NCBI RefSeq assembly: GCF_037975245.1
Contig: NC_092572.1
Span: 31,655,989 to 31,719,988, forward strand
DNA from: Apostichopus japonicus
Lineage: Eukaryota > Echinodermata > Holothuroidea > Aspidochirotida > Stichopodidae
Direction: 5' to 3'
DNA: 64,000 nucleotides
The translations under genes were made by a program, and so were the position numbers. Under the pieces are notes generated by a model. It searched no databases and was not told where the DNA came from. It saw only the letters and a program-made list of their open reading frames with translations. This document shows, one piece after another, positions 46,381 through 57,542 of this stretch; the first letter of the stretch is position 1; each line of letters begins with the position of its first letter.

Positions 46381-49300
46381 CTGCAAAGAGGAGCAAAATT
46401 AGAACTGTGAAGTCATAAAGTTCAAATAAGTTTGCAATTATTAAACCATTTAACAATTAATTTCCCTTGGTCTCAAATTTACACTACAGTATGTCATACA
46501 TGATAGTAAGATGTGACACAACTCAGTTTCCAATTGTATGTGTGCTCACTGGCGTTGATAGAAGCAATTGAGCTGGATACCTGTCTTAATTTACAAGCCT
46601 TTGGAATTCAACAGTTTTCTAGGAAATCATGATCTGAAAAGAAGAGCTAATTTGTGAATCCTCTTTTAATTTCAATTTTGTTCAGTTTAAGCTGATACCC
46701 TATAGTTGTAACAAATTGTGCAGGTGTTCTCAGTAAGTAACCAAACTCATACATTCCCACCCTTTTCCAAAATAATAAAACATGCCATTCAACTATTTAC
46801 ACTAACTTTCCATTGGTGAAAATAATGTAAAGGTCATCAATGTTTACAAAAGGTTACCAAAGCTGCTGTTATTCTTGGACCACAACAAATAGTACAAAAT
46901 AAGTAAATCAGCTGTAACTGAGAACAGAGTATGATTTATTTCAATGATCTGCCTAGGAGTAGAGTTAACTGCAATTTGTTGATTTTTTTTCTTTATTGGT
47001 ACCTTTATGATCGGCTGATCTTTTGAAGGTGGCTAATAATATGCATACACTCTTACATTCCATGTCAAGGGAATGTCCACACAAAATAACAATGGTTAAC
47101 TATTACTAGGGTACTTTCAGCCTACTCACCGCTGGATAAACTCCATTAAAGTTGCACCTTCAGATGGATACTCAATGTTTAAGATGAAAAACATTGCAAA
47201 CAGCATGGTCATTGCACTTTCAAAAGTTTGAATGTGGTCATTAACAATAACCATATCTACTGCCAACATAAACTTTCTTCCAGTGTACATGTTTGGACCT
47301 GCAAAAAATAAATATCAATTAGAACTATTAAGAGAATGTCCAGTTAAAGTTAATGCCACTGCTATGACTACCACTACTTTACAGTTGCAGCGTGAATATA
47401 CTCCAACTCGCGTGCACTAATGGGTCATTATTTTTTATTCAATGTTATTTTTACTGGTATTCAAGGTTTGTTTCGGATGCACTTGGTATTTCGATATATT
47501 CGTTGATGGCAGATTTCAATATTGTCATATATATGACAATATATGACAATATTGTCAGTGTGGATATGAAAGAAAAAACAGTTTATCTGATATATCTGAT
47601 ATATATCGATTTACTGAGGCACCCTCAGCAACACAAAAATGACATTGAAAATGTTGCAATGGTCAACCAAAATGTTTTTACCACATATGAAGTCAAAAAT
47701 GGGCTATAGTTCTTGAATTTCATGTTACATGCTGAGCATCAAATGCACACATACATGCTGAATTGATGCAGTAACAGAGTTTTCCCAGTTAAATCTCATA
47801 TGGACTCATGACTTTGTCTTCCACAGGTGATAGTGCACTATGGGGTGTCATTGACACACTTGCCATCATATAACTTCCTAAGTTTCTCTAATCAAAGATT
47901 CCCAAATGTTGACCCCTGTTGATTCAAGTGACCACACCTACATACCACATGAGATCTGTCCAAGATTCCCTTCTTGAGATATCATGTTTACAAAGTATTC
48001 AGTTTCACCTCTGTTGACCCCAAATGATCTTTGACCTTTGCCAAAAACAATAGGCTTCTTGTACTCTATCGGGTACACCCACATGCCAACTATGAGATCT
48101 GTCTAAGCTTCCTTTCATGAGAAATTGTGTTTACAAGGTAGGCATCACTAAAATACATACACACGCACACATACTCACCATCACAAATTTCAAACGTTAC
48201 AACTATCATCCAAACCAAAAAGGGAAAAAGAGCAGTGTATATGTACTGGAGGAAATGCATCTTAGAGCAAAATCCTCCAAATGCTTCTCACCTTGAATAA
48301 TGATGCATGGGGATGTTGAATTCAGATCCTTAGTGATATTCTGCACAGTACTGGTTTCCTGAACATAATGTAAATGTAGGAACAATAAAATTGTTTGGAA
48401 TACTTATCTTATTATATAGTGGGACAAAACATTCAAGATGCCATCTGGGAAACAGGAGTTTCTTCCAAAGCATAACATAAAACAATGAAACTGAGGGACA
48501 ATATGTATCCCTGAAATCAAAATGATGACAATGGGGAAGACCTTAATTAACTGATGGCATATGATGTACTGAACTTTGGACTTCAGAGTCCCAATACACA
48601 ACAATTACAGCTGACCTACAAACAGTGAACATCACAGAGGAAAATCGTTATAAAGTCAATCAACTTGATCAATACATCTACATAACTGTAAGTTTAAGAA
48701 CAACAAACCAGAGCAAAACACAAAAACACAGACAAATAGTGCTATTCTGAGACTGTTCACAAGCTTAATGATTTCTAAAGGTAGCGACTTCTTACCTTTG
48801 CAAGGTAGAAAAGATCATCCCATTTATCTCCAAGGTGATTGCAGAGGAGGAGAATAAGTCCTGGAACATCAGGGGAATGATCACCACTTTCCTTCTTAGC
48901 ACTCTCCACATCAGCTATTATATTTTGCACCTCCTTCTTCTTTGCTGACACTTGCAGAAACTTCTGAATTCGTGGACTTTTATCTATAAAAGCTGTAGTG
49001 AGAACTGATTTCAGTTTGATGCCCACTAAATCTTCAAAATGTCCCATCATCCCAACCTCCTCAAACAAGAAAGGATATTCATCAAGGAGAGCACATACAG
49101 GAACTTGCTGACTGTTTATCTTGACACGGATGGTTGGAAATACAGTTTTCATGAGGAAAACAACCTCATTGTCATCCCATATGTTAAGTTCATGCATCAC
49201 CTTTAAGTCATCTATCTTTTTTCTCTGCGTGTCTCGATCCTCCCCTTCAGGTAGGTCCTCTGGTTGCCAGTTTTTGCAGCCATATGAGGTGCTGAGTTTA

Positions 49301-52300
49301 CGCTTCTTTGTTAGTGCTTCATTCTGTTCACCCTCTACAAACAGGGGGTAACCAACATTTAGGTGAAATTTGCCTCTATTGATATTGCTCATACGGTTTT
49401 CCAACTGTGTAAGAAGGGATGCATATCCACTACCAACAACAAGTCCTTCAATGTCATCTTTAAAGGGTTCTGGAAACTCACGAACGATCTTCTGTGCAAT
49501 AATAGAAAGGTGCTTTCGTCCTGGACTTGACTCAACTTTCATTATGTCATTGCATAATATTCTGATCATTTCACGCCGATCTTTGGGAGTGGGTCTCTGT
49601 TTCTTCTGGAGTGATTTTGTAAGGCTTTTAGGCATTTTATCCCAATCAACTTTAAATGACTCTGCCCAATCTGCAATTACTGCTGCTGGACTTGATCCTG
49701 CTGAACTGGGCACCCAGCTGCAGCCTGGTGAACTGGCCACAGAGTCGGGTTCAGATGATTGTGAAGATTCTGATCGAAGCAACTTTCCTTTAAGAATGAA
49801 AATATGTCACATCAATGAAAGTAGATGATATGAAATGAATAAACAACCTTGATAAATTATTTCCTGATAACAGACGTTTATTGCATTAAGGTACTAGTTT
49901 TTTGGACACTCACAGAACATCAGCATTTACACAACAAACAGGGGCAGCACTCAAGCTCACAATCTATCGAATCAAGCATATCTTCAATTGGCAACAGGGG
50001 CATTCTCTGACACGTCTGTTTAGGTTGCTGTGGCCGAGAAGATAAAGGCGGTGGCATTTGAAGCAATGAGGCTTAGCAATCGGGAGGTTCGGGGTTCGAT
50101 TCCCGGCCGGGTCATAGTAAGGTGGGTTTTTCAACCAAGAGCAATCTACGGTTTTCCCATCTGAAATGACTTTCTAAATTGAAAAGATTCCAAATGTGAG
50201 TTAAAATGTTGAATTGGAAGCCACCCGACGTGTAAGTTGTAATTCATAAGCCCTTGCGGTCTTCTCCCACATTTGTGGTCGCTTAAGCGTCGTAAAAATA
50301 ACTGCTGTTCATTATTATTATTACTATTATATTATTACTATATTATATTATTATTATTATATTATATATATTATTATATTATACTATTATTATATTCAGG
50401 GTTTTCGTTAGTAGCCGGGACCCGGGTCAAATGACCCGCTTACTGCACGAACATGACCCGGCTACTTTGCGACGCTCAGTAAAAAAAAAAAAAAATTAAA
50501 TTAAATAAAAAAAAAAAAATGACGAAAAAAATCGAGAGGAATAAATACCCACAACCAGGTCAGGTGTGATTGAAACTGTCACAGCAGTTAACTGTTGGTA
50601 AAAACTACAAGAAGCTGAACATTAGTAGTATGGTCGAGGAGATGAGGCCGAGGGGTGGGTGAGAGTAGAGGTAGGCGAAGGGCTTCTCTTGACATACAAA
50701 TTGTTGCTCAACAGAGATAAAAGCTGAATAAAAAACAGAAGGTTCTATCACAGACCTAGTTGGGTATTTTTTGGCAGTAAAATCCTACTCACTTTGTAGG
50801 TACCGTAGACCTATTATCATTTTGTTATGATCGCACTTCATTTAATGCAGCAAGTGCGTCACACCCTTGCTAAGTTCGGTTCAGTGGCATAGCTACCTCC
50901 CTAGGCTCCATGACCCGAGTGTTAATAAAAAAATTCAGGAGAAAAAAAGAAAAATAGGACAGAAGAAAGGGGTGATTGGGAGGGGGCAATATCATTGACC
51001 AAACAACTGTATATTGCACCATTTTGCATCTAGACTTTTTAAATTGCAATTTTCCGGCAAAAGGGGAGGGGGACCCCTCCCCCATGTCGGCGTACAGACA
51101 GTCCCGCCTACTTTTCAACTTGACCCACCTACTTCATTTCTTAACAAAAACCCTGTATATTATTATTATTATATTATTATTATTATTATTATATATTATT
51201 ATTATTATATTATAGGTTAAGTCGCTGCTTGTTTGTTGACGTAGGCAATGGCTTTGTACACATGTACACACCGTATCGTATGCCATATGGACCTTGTGCA
51301 GAAGCATCGGACAAGGCGTGCTTTATAGTTTGTTAAGTTGTCAAGGTGTATTCTTATACTGTATGGAAAGCAAGCCATTGCCACAGTTCTCTGCATCTTT
51401 CAATCAGTATAGCCAAAGTGTGAAATTATTGGGGCAATTTTTGTTGATTATTGGATACAAGTGTTTTTGGGGCAAAGTAACACTCATACATATCAAATTG
51501 TTGCGTCAATGGCATTATTTGGTCACTGCAGACGTTTGCGTAGTGCCCGCTTATTTGGACCCCAAAGTGGGGGCCAAGTATGATCCCAGAGTTGAGGTAC
51601 CCCATACTACCCCATAGTGGTTGTTTTTCAAGGTGACCTTTAGCCTTGTCATACTCTCATATGAACTTCAACATACTCTACAAACAACATAGAACGTACG
51701 TTCTATGTTTAACTTGAATTAAAAAGAAGGGTTTCCTCTTTTCTTGATGATAAATATTTTAGTTTGGGTATGTGGTGTATCATTTCATTAGTTTGACCTG
51801 GTGTTTTCTGTGTGTTCTATTTGCTCACTACTTGAAAACTACTTAAAAAATTCAAATCTAATGTATAATACTAATAATTAACCAGAAAATTTTCTTTAGA
51901 GAATTACAAAAATGCTAATGATGTACTATGAGACTAGTTTCCTTATTCAATTTGTGGTACCAGCAACTGTCTTAGACAATAAGAGAAACTTCTGTGTATC
52001 ACATGTACTTACTATTTAGACATTTTTTCCATCTCCTCTTGTAACTTACTTCTTAACCTCCCCTTTCCTCAAAAAAAGGAGGATAATCATATTTAGAAAG
52101 TGCAATTATATTTCTGCTTACCTGCCTTGTTTGCCCATGCTAGTAACAGCTTTCTCCTCTGTATTGGCTTCAGTACACTGGAAAGGTCATCATCAGTGAT
52201 CAGCTTGAGATCGCACACACTTTCCAGCAGCCAGGAGCTGTTCAACTACTTTGTTCACCATTTCAAGTGGCAGTGAAGGAAGATGCTGCATTATGGATGA

Positions 52301-52351
52301 AGCAACATCTTCAAGACAAATTGTATCATCTGATTGTTCTGACACGCTCAT
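46251..52351 (-). CDS. CACTA accessory gene: SAM-domain protein, five exons
   Basis: The gene was assembled from splice sites and phase on the minus strand: exons 52351-52122, 49787-48796, 48358-48292, 47298-47130 and 46380-46251, all with GT-AG ends and matching phase. The predicted product is about 528 residues after correction of one extra base. Exon 1 encodes a SAM-like domain (MVNKVVEQLLAAG, then SVCDLKLITDDDLSSVL and IQRRKLLLAWANKA). Exon 2 gives a conserved middle (WDKMPKSLTKSLQ, HLSIIAQKIVREFP, LLDEYPFLFEE). Exons 4-5 end in MFFILNIEYPSEGATLMEFI and KILALVGNLKEFESDWTV. Similar SAM proteins exist in fish and invertebrates (recollection, not a search). It is carried by the transposon, so a role like the plant accessory protein TnpA (end binding) is conceivable, but that is inference. 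Confidence 0.65.
47130..47298 (-). CDS. Exon 4 of the SAM accessory gene
   Basis: 169 bp, phase 1 in and phase 2 out, flanked by 'tttttgcag' and 'gtgagtagg' on the minus strand. It encodes GPNMYTGRKFMLAVDMVIV and the conserved LNIEYPSEGATLMEFIQ. Confidence 0.65.
47820..48150 (-). repeat. AGGTCA-rich repeat, inverted copy
   Basis: Contains 'tgttgaccccaaatgatctt', 'tgacctttg' and 'gagatctgtc', with 'gtttacaa' blocks. On the minus strand it matches the repeat seen at 0.4-12 kb. It lies in intron 3 of the SAM gene, so it entered, or was carried by, the CACTA element. Confidence 0.6.
48292..48358 (-). CDS. Exon 3 of the SAM accessory gene
   Basis: 67 bp, phase 0 in and phase 1 out, flanked by 'attatgttcag' and 'gtgagaag'. 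It encodes ETSTVQNITKDLNSTSPCII. Confidence 0.6.
48796..49787 (-). CDS. Exon 2 (main exon) of the SAM accessory gene
   Basis: 992 bp, open throughout, with acceptor 'ttcattcttaaag' and donor 'caaag|gtaaga'. It starts GKLLRSESSQSSEPDSVASS (Ser-rich, acidic) and contains WAESFKVDWDKMPKSL, HLSIIAQKIVREFPEPF, the basic TKKRKLSTSYGCKNW and VPVCALLDEYPFLFEEVG. Without splicing the frame would run on six codons to a stop at 48775. Confidence 0.75.
50024..50396 (+). mobile_element. tRNA-Ser/Leu-like SINE (type 2), copy C, body
   Basis: Best-preserved copy. The head 'gttgctgtggccgagaagat' contains the A box (about 50031-50041), and 'gttcggggttcgattcccgg' contains the B box (50093-50103). The body has 'gggtttttcaaccaagagca' and ends 'ctgctgttcattattattat'. 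The head has class II tRNA character with a long variable region. The AT-rich tail is split by a hAT-like MITE and resumes at 51156-51215. It lies in intron 1 of the CACTA SAM gene. Confidence 0.85.
50397..51155. mobile_element. hAT-like MITE (759 bp) inside the SINE tail
   Basis: The left end is CAGGGTTTTCGTTAG; the right end, reverse-complemented, is CAGGGTTTTTGTTAA. 'gggtca' blocks recur just inside both ends. The sequence on either side is the (ATT)n tail of the SINE, so the insertion point is obvious even though the target duplication cannot be read in simple sequence ('tatatt' is shared). No transposase is encoded. Confidence 0.75.
51156..51215 (+). mobile_element. Remainder of the SINE (ATT)n tail
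   Basis: 'tatattattattatattatt...' continues the tail interrupted at 50396. Confidence 0.75.
51216..52121. other. Remaining intron 1 of the SAM accessory gene
   Basis: AT-rich sequence. The ORF at 51294-51617 on the plus strand has no supporting features. No regulatory element is recognised. Confidence 0.4.
52122..52351 (-). pseudogene. Exon 1 of the SAM accessory gene with one extra base
   Basis: ATG at 52349-52351 (MSVSEQSDDTICLEDVASSI). The SAM-like domain runs across a frame change near 52221: the frame before reads EMVNKVVEQLLAAG and the frame after reads SVCDLKLITDDDLSS. One surplus A in 'ggaaag' explains it (230 bp where phase wants 229). The donor 'ggcag|gtaagc' matches exon 2. Confidence 0.65.
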
Positions 52352-52739
52352 TTTAACACGAGAACCTCAGACCTGAGTAATGGAAGTGAAGGTTTTAGTT
52401 CCTTCTCATATGCCACATTTGCTTACTATAAGTTTCTTTGTAAGGCCCATTATATACTCCTAGTTGTTCCATAATTGAGCTTGCACTCAAACATAGTTCT
52501 TTAAATGGAAGGCACTTTACATGTAAACACAAAGCCTTAATTAGATATTAATTGATAATTATTTCATAACTTTACAACAGTTTTTCTGCAGTAATATCAA
52601 CAAATGCATAAGCTATTTAACAAGTACTTGTATGTAATGCTTCAAGTTCATTAGCATGGTTCTAAGAGAAGATGATACATTGCACCATCTTAAGTCAATG
52701 AAAATACGCCCAGTTGTACAGCATTTGCCACTTACAGGC

Positions 52740-55484
52740 CTATAAAAGCACTGCAGCTAATGGTTTATGCTTTAGTGAAAGCAAAAGCCTTCCTCTCACA
52801 AAATATGCCGACAATGGAAAATAATCAGCAAGCTTAGAAATCTGCACACAAGACACTATATTCAAAGGCTGCAAACAGTAAACTCCAGTGGTGTGATTGA
52901 ATGATCCACTGTGCATCTTTACGACAAGGTACACAATATTTTGGCTTTCAACAACTGCAAACAAAATGCAACCCAATTTAAGACTTGAAAAGCATGTATC
53001 AGAACACTGACATATTACAAAGAAACCCTTCTGGTAACAAGTGCCAAACATCTGAACTCTGTCACTGATAACAGAATCATCAAACTTTACATGTGCTGCC
53101 TGCAAAGCATGCTTTATTTCAGGCATGAAACATTCTATGTTGAGGGATGTGGCATTTTCAATAACCAAATCTATCAGGATATATTTTCCCTGAGCTGTTA
53201 TAAGCTTGAAAGTACTGGTGTTGATTTGCTAAAGACTGTGTATTAAACATTGATGAAATTTTGTGCAGATCTGGCACAACGTTTGAAATAGGAGTGCTTA
53301 CTTTCAAAGCGTAGAGTCCACACTCTCATTAATGGTCCAAACTTAATAATTAAATCTGGATAGTGGCTCAGGAAATGATGTTTTGGTCTGAGGGGAGTAT
53401 CAGCAAAGAGTCGTTTTCTCTCAGTCAAGTATTCCTCCATTATCACCCTTAAATATGCAAGTTGCTCATGTGAAATCTTTGGAGAACACATACTCAACAA
53501 CTTCTCGTAAAAGAAGAAAGAGTCTCCATACAAGGTCATTATGATCTTTAACATATGCACTCAAAATAATTGGAAGAAGTCTCAAAAGGTTCCAGTTTTC
53601 AACGGCCTGACCACCTAAGCGGTTACCTGATAAATTTAAAAATGCAGGTTTATTGTTTGCATCGCGTCCTTGAAATTTAAACTGTACCAACATTATATTC
53701 AAATCTGCATATGTGAACCAATGTTTTTGTTTAATCCAGTATTGAATAAACATGGCTACATCGTAATCAACAACTCCTTCAAACAAGTCGTGCCCCAGGC
53801 ATGGTGGCAAACCAGGTGCACACACATGAAAATACCTCAAAGAATTAAAACATGAATTAAATTTAATTCCTTGATGATGATTTTCTTCATGATCTTCAAG
53901 GTGTGCAATGCAAGAATCATACTCCTCCTTGGTTCTAGGCTTCCCAACAGCATATGGTGCGTTACATTTGAAGTCATGTGAAGTTATTAAACAGTAGCGG
54001 CACATGTTAGTTCCTGAAAAACTCTCAATGAAACCCCCAATACAATGGGAACCTAAATTATCCCCTAATATACAAGACAGCACACCTTTCCAGACCACCC
54101 CGTCATTTGTTTCTATTCCAACTTCCTCTAATGTTTTCAAATCATTTATCACTCTCTCAAAAACCTTCTGCTGCCCAAAGACCTTAAAATCAACTTCTTT
54201 ACACAAAAACACAAGCTGCATTGCATCAACAACAGATCTGTACTCAGGTTGGATGTTTCCAAGTGTAAAGTACATTGCTAGTATTTTGTGTTTTTTTCTT
54301 GCCGACCCAAGTGGGTTTACAATTTCAAATGAGTCTTGATAGAGAATGATGGATAAAGATCTTTCACAACTTTGAAACAAACTATTTTTTTTAAAAACTG
54401 TACCATCCACTATGTCAGTAAGAACAGATGAGTCTTCACTTTGATGCCTACTTTGACATTGTCCCAACACAAAATCATCTGAAAGGAGCAATTGAATGCT
54501 CTCCTTGATTGGAATGTAATGATAGTAATGCATTTTTTGTGCTGAATCTCTCCCTAGTGATATTGCAATTGGAGCAACAAACTTGAATGCTGATTTATAG
54601 TACTCTTTTCTACAGTGCTGCGTTCTGAGTTTTCCTTTACAACTATCAATAGCAATCCATGCATCTATCTCATTCATATAATCGGCTACACATTTGATAC
54701 GTTCTTCTGCTAAACCCTCATCTCTCAATTTTTGAGTAATTTTCAAAACCTGATCTTGTTGACATAAACTGTGAATAGTTTGAAGCTCCTCAACAATCAT
54801 TTGAATTGTTTGTGATGGAACAAGTTGTTTTGCCTGAAGTTTCAGAAGAAACAAGGCAAAATTTTGTTGAAATTGAAGCCTAGACTGACCTGTTTCTTTT
54901 GCCCTACCTTGGCAATTGTTACTGTTTTCGAAATCACAGCTTATGTCATTTTCACTGACAAATCTATCAGTCTCTGTAGACACATCAAAGCAGTTAGTGT
55001 CTAGAGGTATATCTTGATCCAAAGAGCAATGATCACGAGTAGAAAGTTTGTATTTATCCAAAATGTTTACAGCTCCCCAGTTTCTGTGACAACGTGACAA
55101 ATGTGCTGTAAATGAACTGGTTTTTGAAAAATCTCTTTTGCACTTCTTATATGGACAAGATACTATTTGGCCTTTTCTTATATGTCATTTTAAGTGTGCC
55201 AAATATGAGGACAGATCTGTGAGTTCTTTTTGACAGATTTCATACGTACAAATCAATGACAGGTTAACTGACTGAAGATTTGCTGCAACTGCTGTTTGCT
55301 TTTGAAGATGGCGGTGATACCTAGTCACATGAATCTTCATTGCAGCAAAAGTTGATAGGGTATAGCCACAATTAACAAAACAACATGGAAATCTCACTCG
55401 AGGTATATTCCTATGGGAACTCACATGATCAACATAGCTACGGATAGTAGCTGTTAGTGTATTGCATATTTTACAGGTGTACAT
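52740..55484 (-). pseudogene. CACTA transposase-like gene with N-terminal zinc fingers (broken)
   Basis: Large protein of about 910 residues if read through. The start is ATG at 55482-55484. Four C2H2 fingers come first: YTCKICNTL...HVSSH, FPCCFVNCGYT...HVTRYH, ICTYEICQKE...HLK, and SCPYKKCKRD...HLSRCH. An in-frame TGA (55185-55187) sits inside finger 3. The core carries NPLGSARKKHKILAMYFTLG, CILGDNLGSHCIGGFIES (near 54040-54070) with CRYC, PPCLGHDLFEGVVDYD (53765-53805), RLGGQAVENWNLLRLLP, KHHFLSHYPDL and RFESKHSYFKRC. These are hallmarks, from memory, of a metazoan family paired with SAM proteins and attributed to EnSpm/CACTA transposons; catalytic residues are not assigned. Frame breaks near 53486 and 53245 look like single extra T bases, and another lies near 53185. 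It ends at TAG 52740-52742. Confidence 0.75.
55185..55187 (-). other. In-frame TGA inside zinc finger 3
   Basis: The frame before (HLK) and after (HIRKG) is the same, so this is a point substitution, not a frameshift. It replaces the residue between the two zinc-binding His positions; CGA (Arg) to TGA by CpG decay is a natural cause. Confidence 0.7.
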
Positions 55485-57159
55485 TTCTGCCCTGCTTCAC
55501 TATTGATTGGAGCTTATCAAAACTGATAATTTGAAAGAAACATGAATTATGCCTTTTCAAATTCAGTCATGTTCTAAAAGGCTAATTAACCTTTGCTAAT
55601 CTAAAGACTGCATATTACATGCCACATGAGAGCCAATATCATCCATGTATGTAGGCTATCAGCACCAATTAACTTACAAGTTACAATGTACCCACCCTTA
55701 TAATATTATATCATATTAACCTAAACAACATGAAGCAAGGCTAAGCTTCACACGCACATATCAAAATGCACGGTAGGGCGACGATAGGTGGTCTAATACA
55801 GCGCCAGTGTTACTATAGTGATAGTCTAACTCTTAATTATCGTTCGTCTAGTCTACGTTATAGGCACTGGGCCCTACGGTTATAACTAAAATATAAACTA
55901 ACTTTTTGTTATGACCAGACTTTCAAAGTTGTTTTGTTGATAATAATAATGCAAATGTGGCATATGGTTCAAATAAATTTACCACTCACGTCTGACGAAG
56001 TACTCAATGAAGTCTTGTTCTGGTGTGGAAATGTCCGTAGCCTACTGGACAGCAACGGCAGTTGTTTTCCTCTCGTGTCGACGTACTTTGAAGCGCTGTA
56101 GTATTGTATTGTGCAATCTATACATTTCATACGTACGTTAATGCGAGATGCGATCAATCATAATGTACAGAACAGCGCAGCATGTACTGGACGTTCATCG
56201 CGCCAACTTGGGTCATGTGACTGCATGCTGGCCTGTAGCCAAGTTTTCCGGGAAAGCCAACGGCAGCCGCCCAGAATGTATCAAAAGAATTCCCGCCTGT
56301 GCGCGAGACGTCATAGCTGTTACAGACACGTTGACGCCAATCACCGAGCTAGACCGGCTGGGTCGAATGGGAGGAGGGGTTGAGGGGGGGGGGGTGGTGG
56401 TGGTTCAGATGAATGAAATGACATTTGCTGAACTAGACATATTTAACAACATTTTGATACGTTCGGTGACCCATTTAGCTATAAATAGCTGCATGTGTGA
56501 CCGTACATTGAGCACACGGAATTGTCATCGGTTCATGTTGTACTGACAATACAAGTTAACATTAAAAAAATGAATTAGACTACATCTTGAAGGCTGGGCA
56601 TTGTATTCTTGGTAGCTCACATCAGTAATTGTTTTGATAGGATTTCGGAAGTTGTATACTCCTTAAACAAACGGTAAACCAATTGGAACAGTACGATCTA
56701 TGTCGTTTTCATTAGTTAAAACGTTAGGCATTTACAAGTAATTCGTTACTAAAACTCTTGAAATGGTTAGATTTCACATATTTGACCTACAGACCCTTCA
56801 AGGTTATCTTTCACATTGTTTTCGTTCGCTGGACAATTAAGGGTCATTGATGAGCCTCACGGGGGTGGTGGTTGTTGCTCAAATGTAACACTAAGGCAGA
56901 AAACGACTGTAGGGACAAAGTTAACTGGTAATTGTGGATTGGATCATGGAGCTATCGGTAATAGCTTCATGGTTGGATTTCATTCTTTTCTTTGCCAAAC
57001 GGTAATGTTACTGCACGATGGATTTTGTTGTATACCAGTGTATATTGGTAACGTGTTTCCACCTTCAAGAATATTTCCGTATAACGCTCTTCAAATTCCA
57101 ATTTTACATGCATTAGATTGCAAAACAAACTTATTCTGTAAAGTACATGACACACATAA
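55485..57159. other. 5' region of the CACTA transposase gene
   Basis: No further coding sequence is supported; plus-strand ORFs such as 56148-56546 and 56816-57205 lack recognisable motifs. It presumably holds the transposase promoter. A G run lies at 56384-56402. Confidence 0.35.
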
Positions 57160-57542
57160 CGTCTGTAAAAATCACAGAATTTTACATGTAAATATAAAAA
57201 ACTGACATATTCTGGAAAATTTTACAGCATTATCCTGTAAATTTTCATTGGAGGGAAAAATACTACAATTTTTTGTAAACCACTTGCTGTAACATAAAAC
57301 GTCTGTAAAAATCACAGAATTTTACATGTAAATATTAAAAACTGACATATTCTGGAAAATTTTACAGGATTTTCCTGTAAATTTTCTTTGGAGGGAAAAA
57401 TACTACAATTTTGTGTAAACCACTTGCTGTACAGAAAACGTCTGTTAAAATAACAGACGTTTACATGTAAATATAGAAAACCGGCTTTTTCTGTAAAAAT
57501 CGACAGGAATTTACTGTAAATTTACAATTTTTTTTAACAGTG
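57160..57542. repeat. Right subterminal array of the CACTA element, about 140-bp unit, 2.7 copies
   Basis: 'cgtctgtaaaa' or 'cgtctgttaaaa' starts units near 57160, 57300 and 57439. Units share 'atcacagaattttacatgta', 'acatattctggaaaatttta', 'cctgtaaattttc' and 'aaaccacttgctgta'. The cores are again CTGTAAA/TTTACAG, as in the left array, though the units are unrelated in overall sequence. Confidence 0.9.
57526..57542. repeat. Right terminal inverted repeat of the CACTA element
   Basis: AATTTTTTTTAACAGTG, the exact reverse complement of 43824-43840, followed by TA. Confidence 0.85.

Larger units (their letters stand above)
43824..57542 (-). mobile_element. Autonomous-type CACTA (EnSpm-like) DNA transposon, 13.7 kb
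   Basis: The terminal inverted repeat CACTGTTAAAAAAAATT is perfect for 17 bp at both ends (43824-43840; reverse complement at 57526-57542), with a TA duplication outside. The CACTG start is the hallmark of CACTA elements. Subterminal tandem arrays lie inside both ends, as in plant and fish relatives, where they bind transposase. Two minus-strand genes lie within: a zinc-finger transposase-like gene (52740-55484) and a SAM-domain accessory gene (46251-52351). Both carry single-base breaks, so this copy may be inactive, or the breaks may be consensus errors. A SINE and a hAT-like MITE are nested in it. The superfamily is inferred from ends and protein style. Confidence 0.85.

Noticed and set aside
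48775-48795. The six codons after LAK as the true C-terminus of the SAM protein
   Set aside because: A good donor (gtaaga) lies at the boundary, and three further phase-matched exons extend the protein with conserved-looking sequence.
50024-50120. Functional tRNA-Ser or tRNA-Leu gene
   Set aside because: The A and B boxes are present, but stems do not pair cleanly and the sequence continues into a SINE body shared by two other copies.
56148-57205. Plus-strand ORFs in the 5' region of the transposase gene
   Set aside because: No recognisable motif; one runs into the right subterminal repeats and lacks any splice model.
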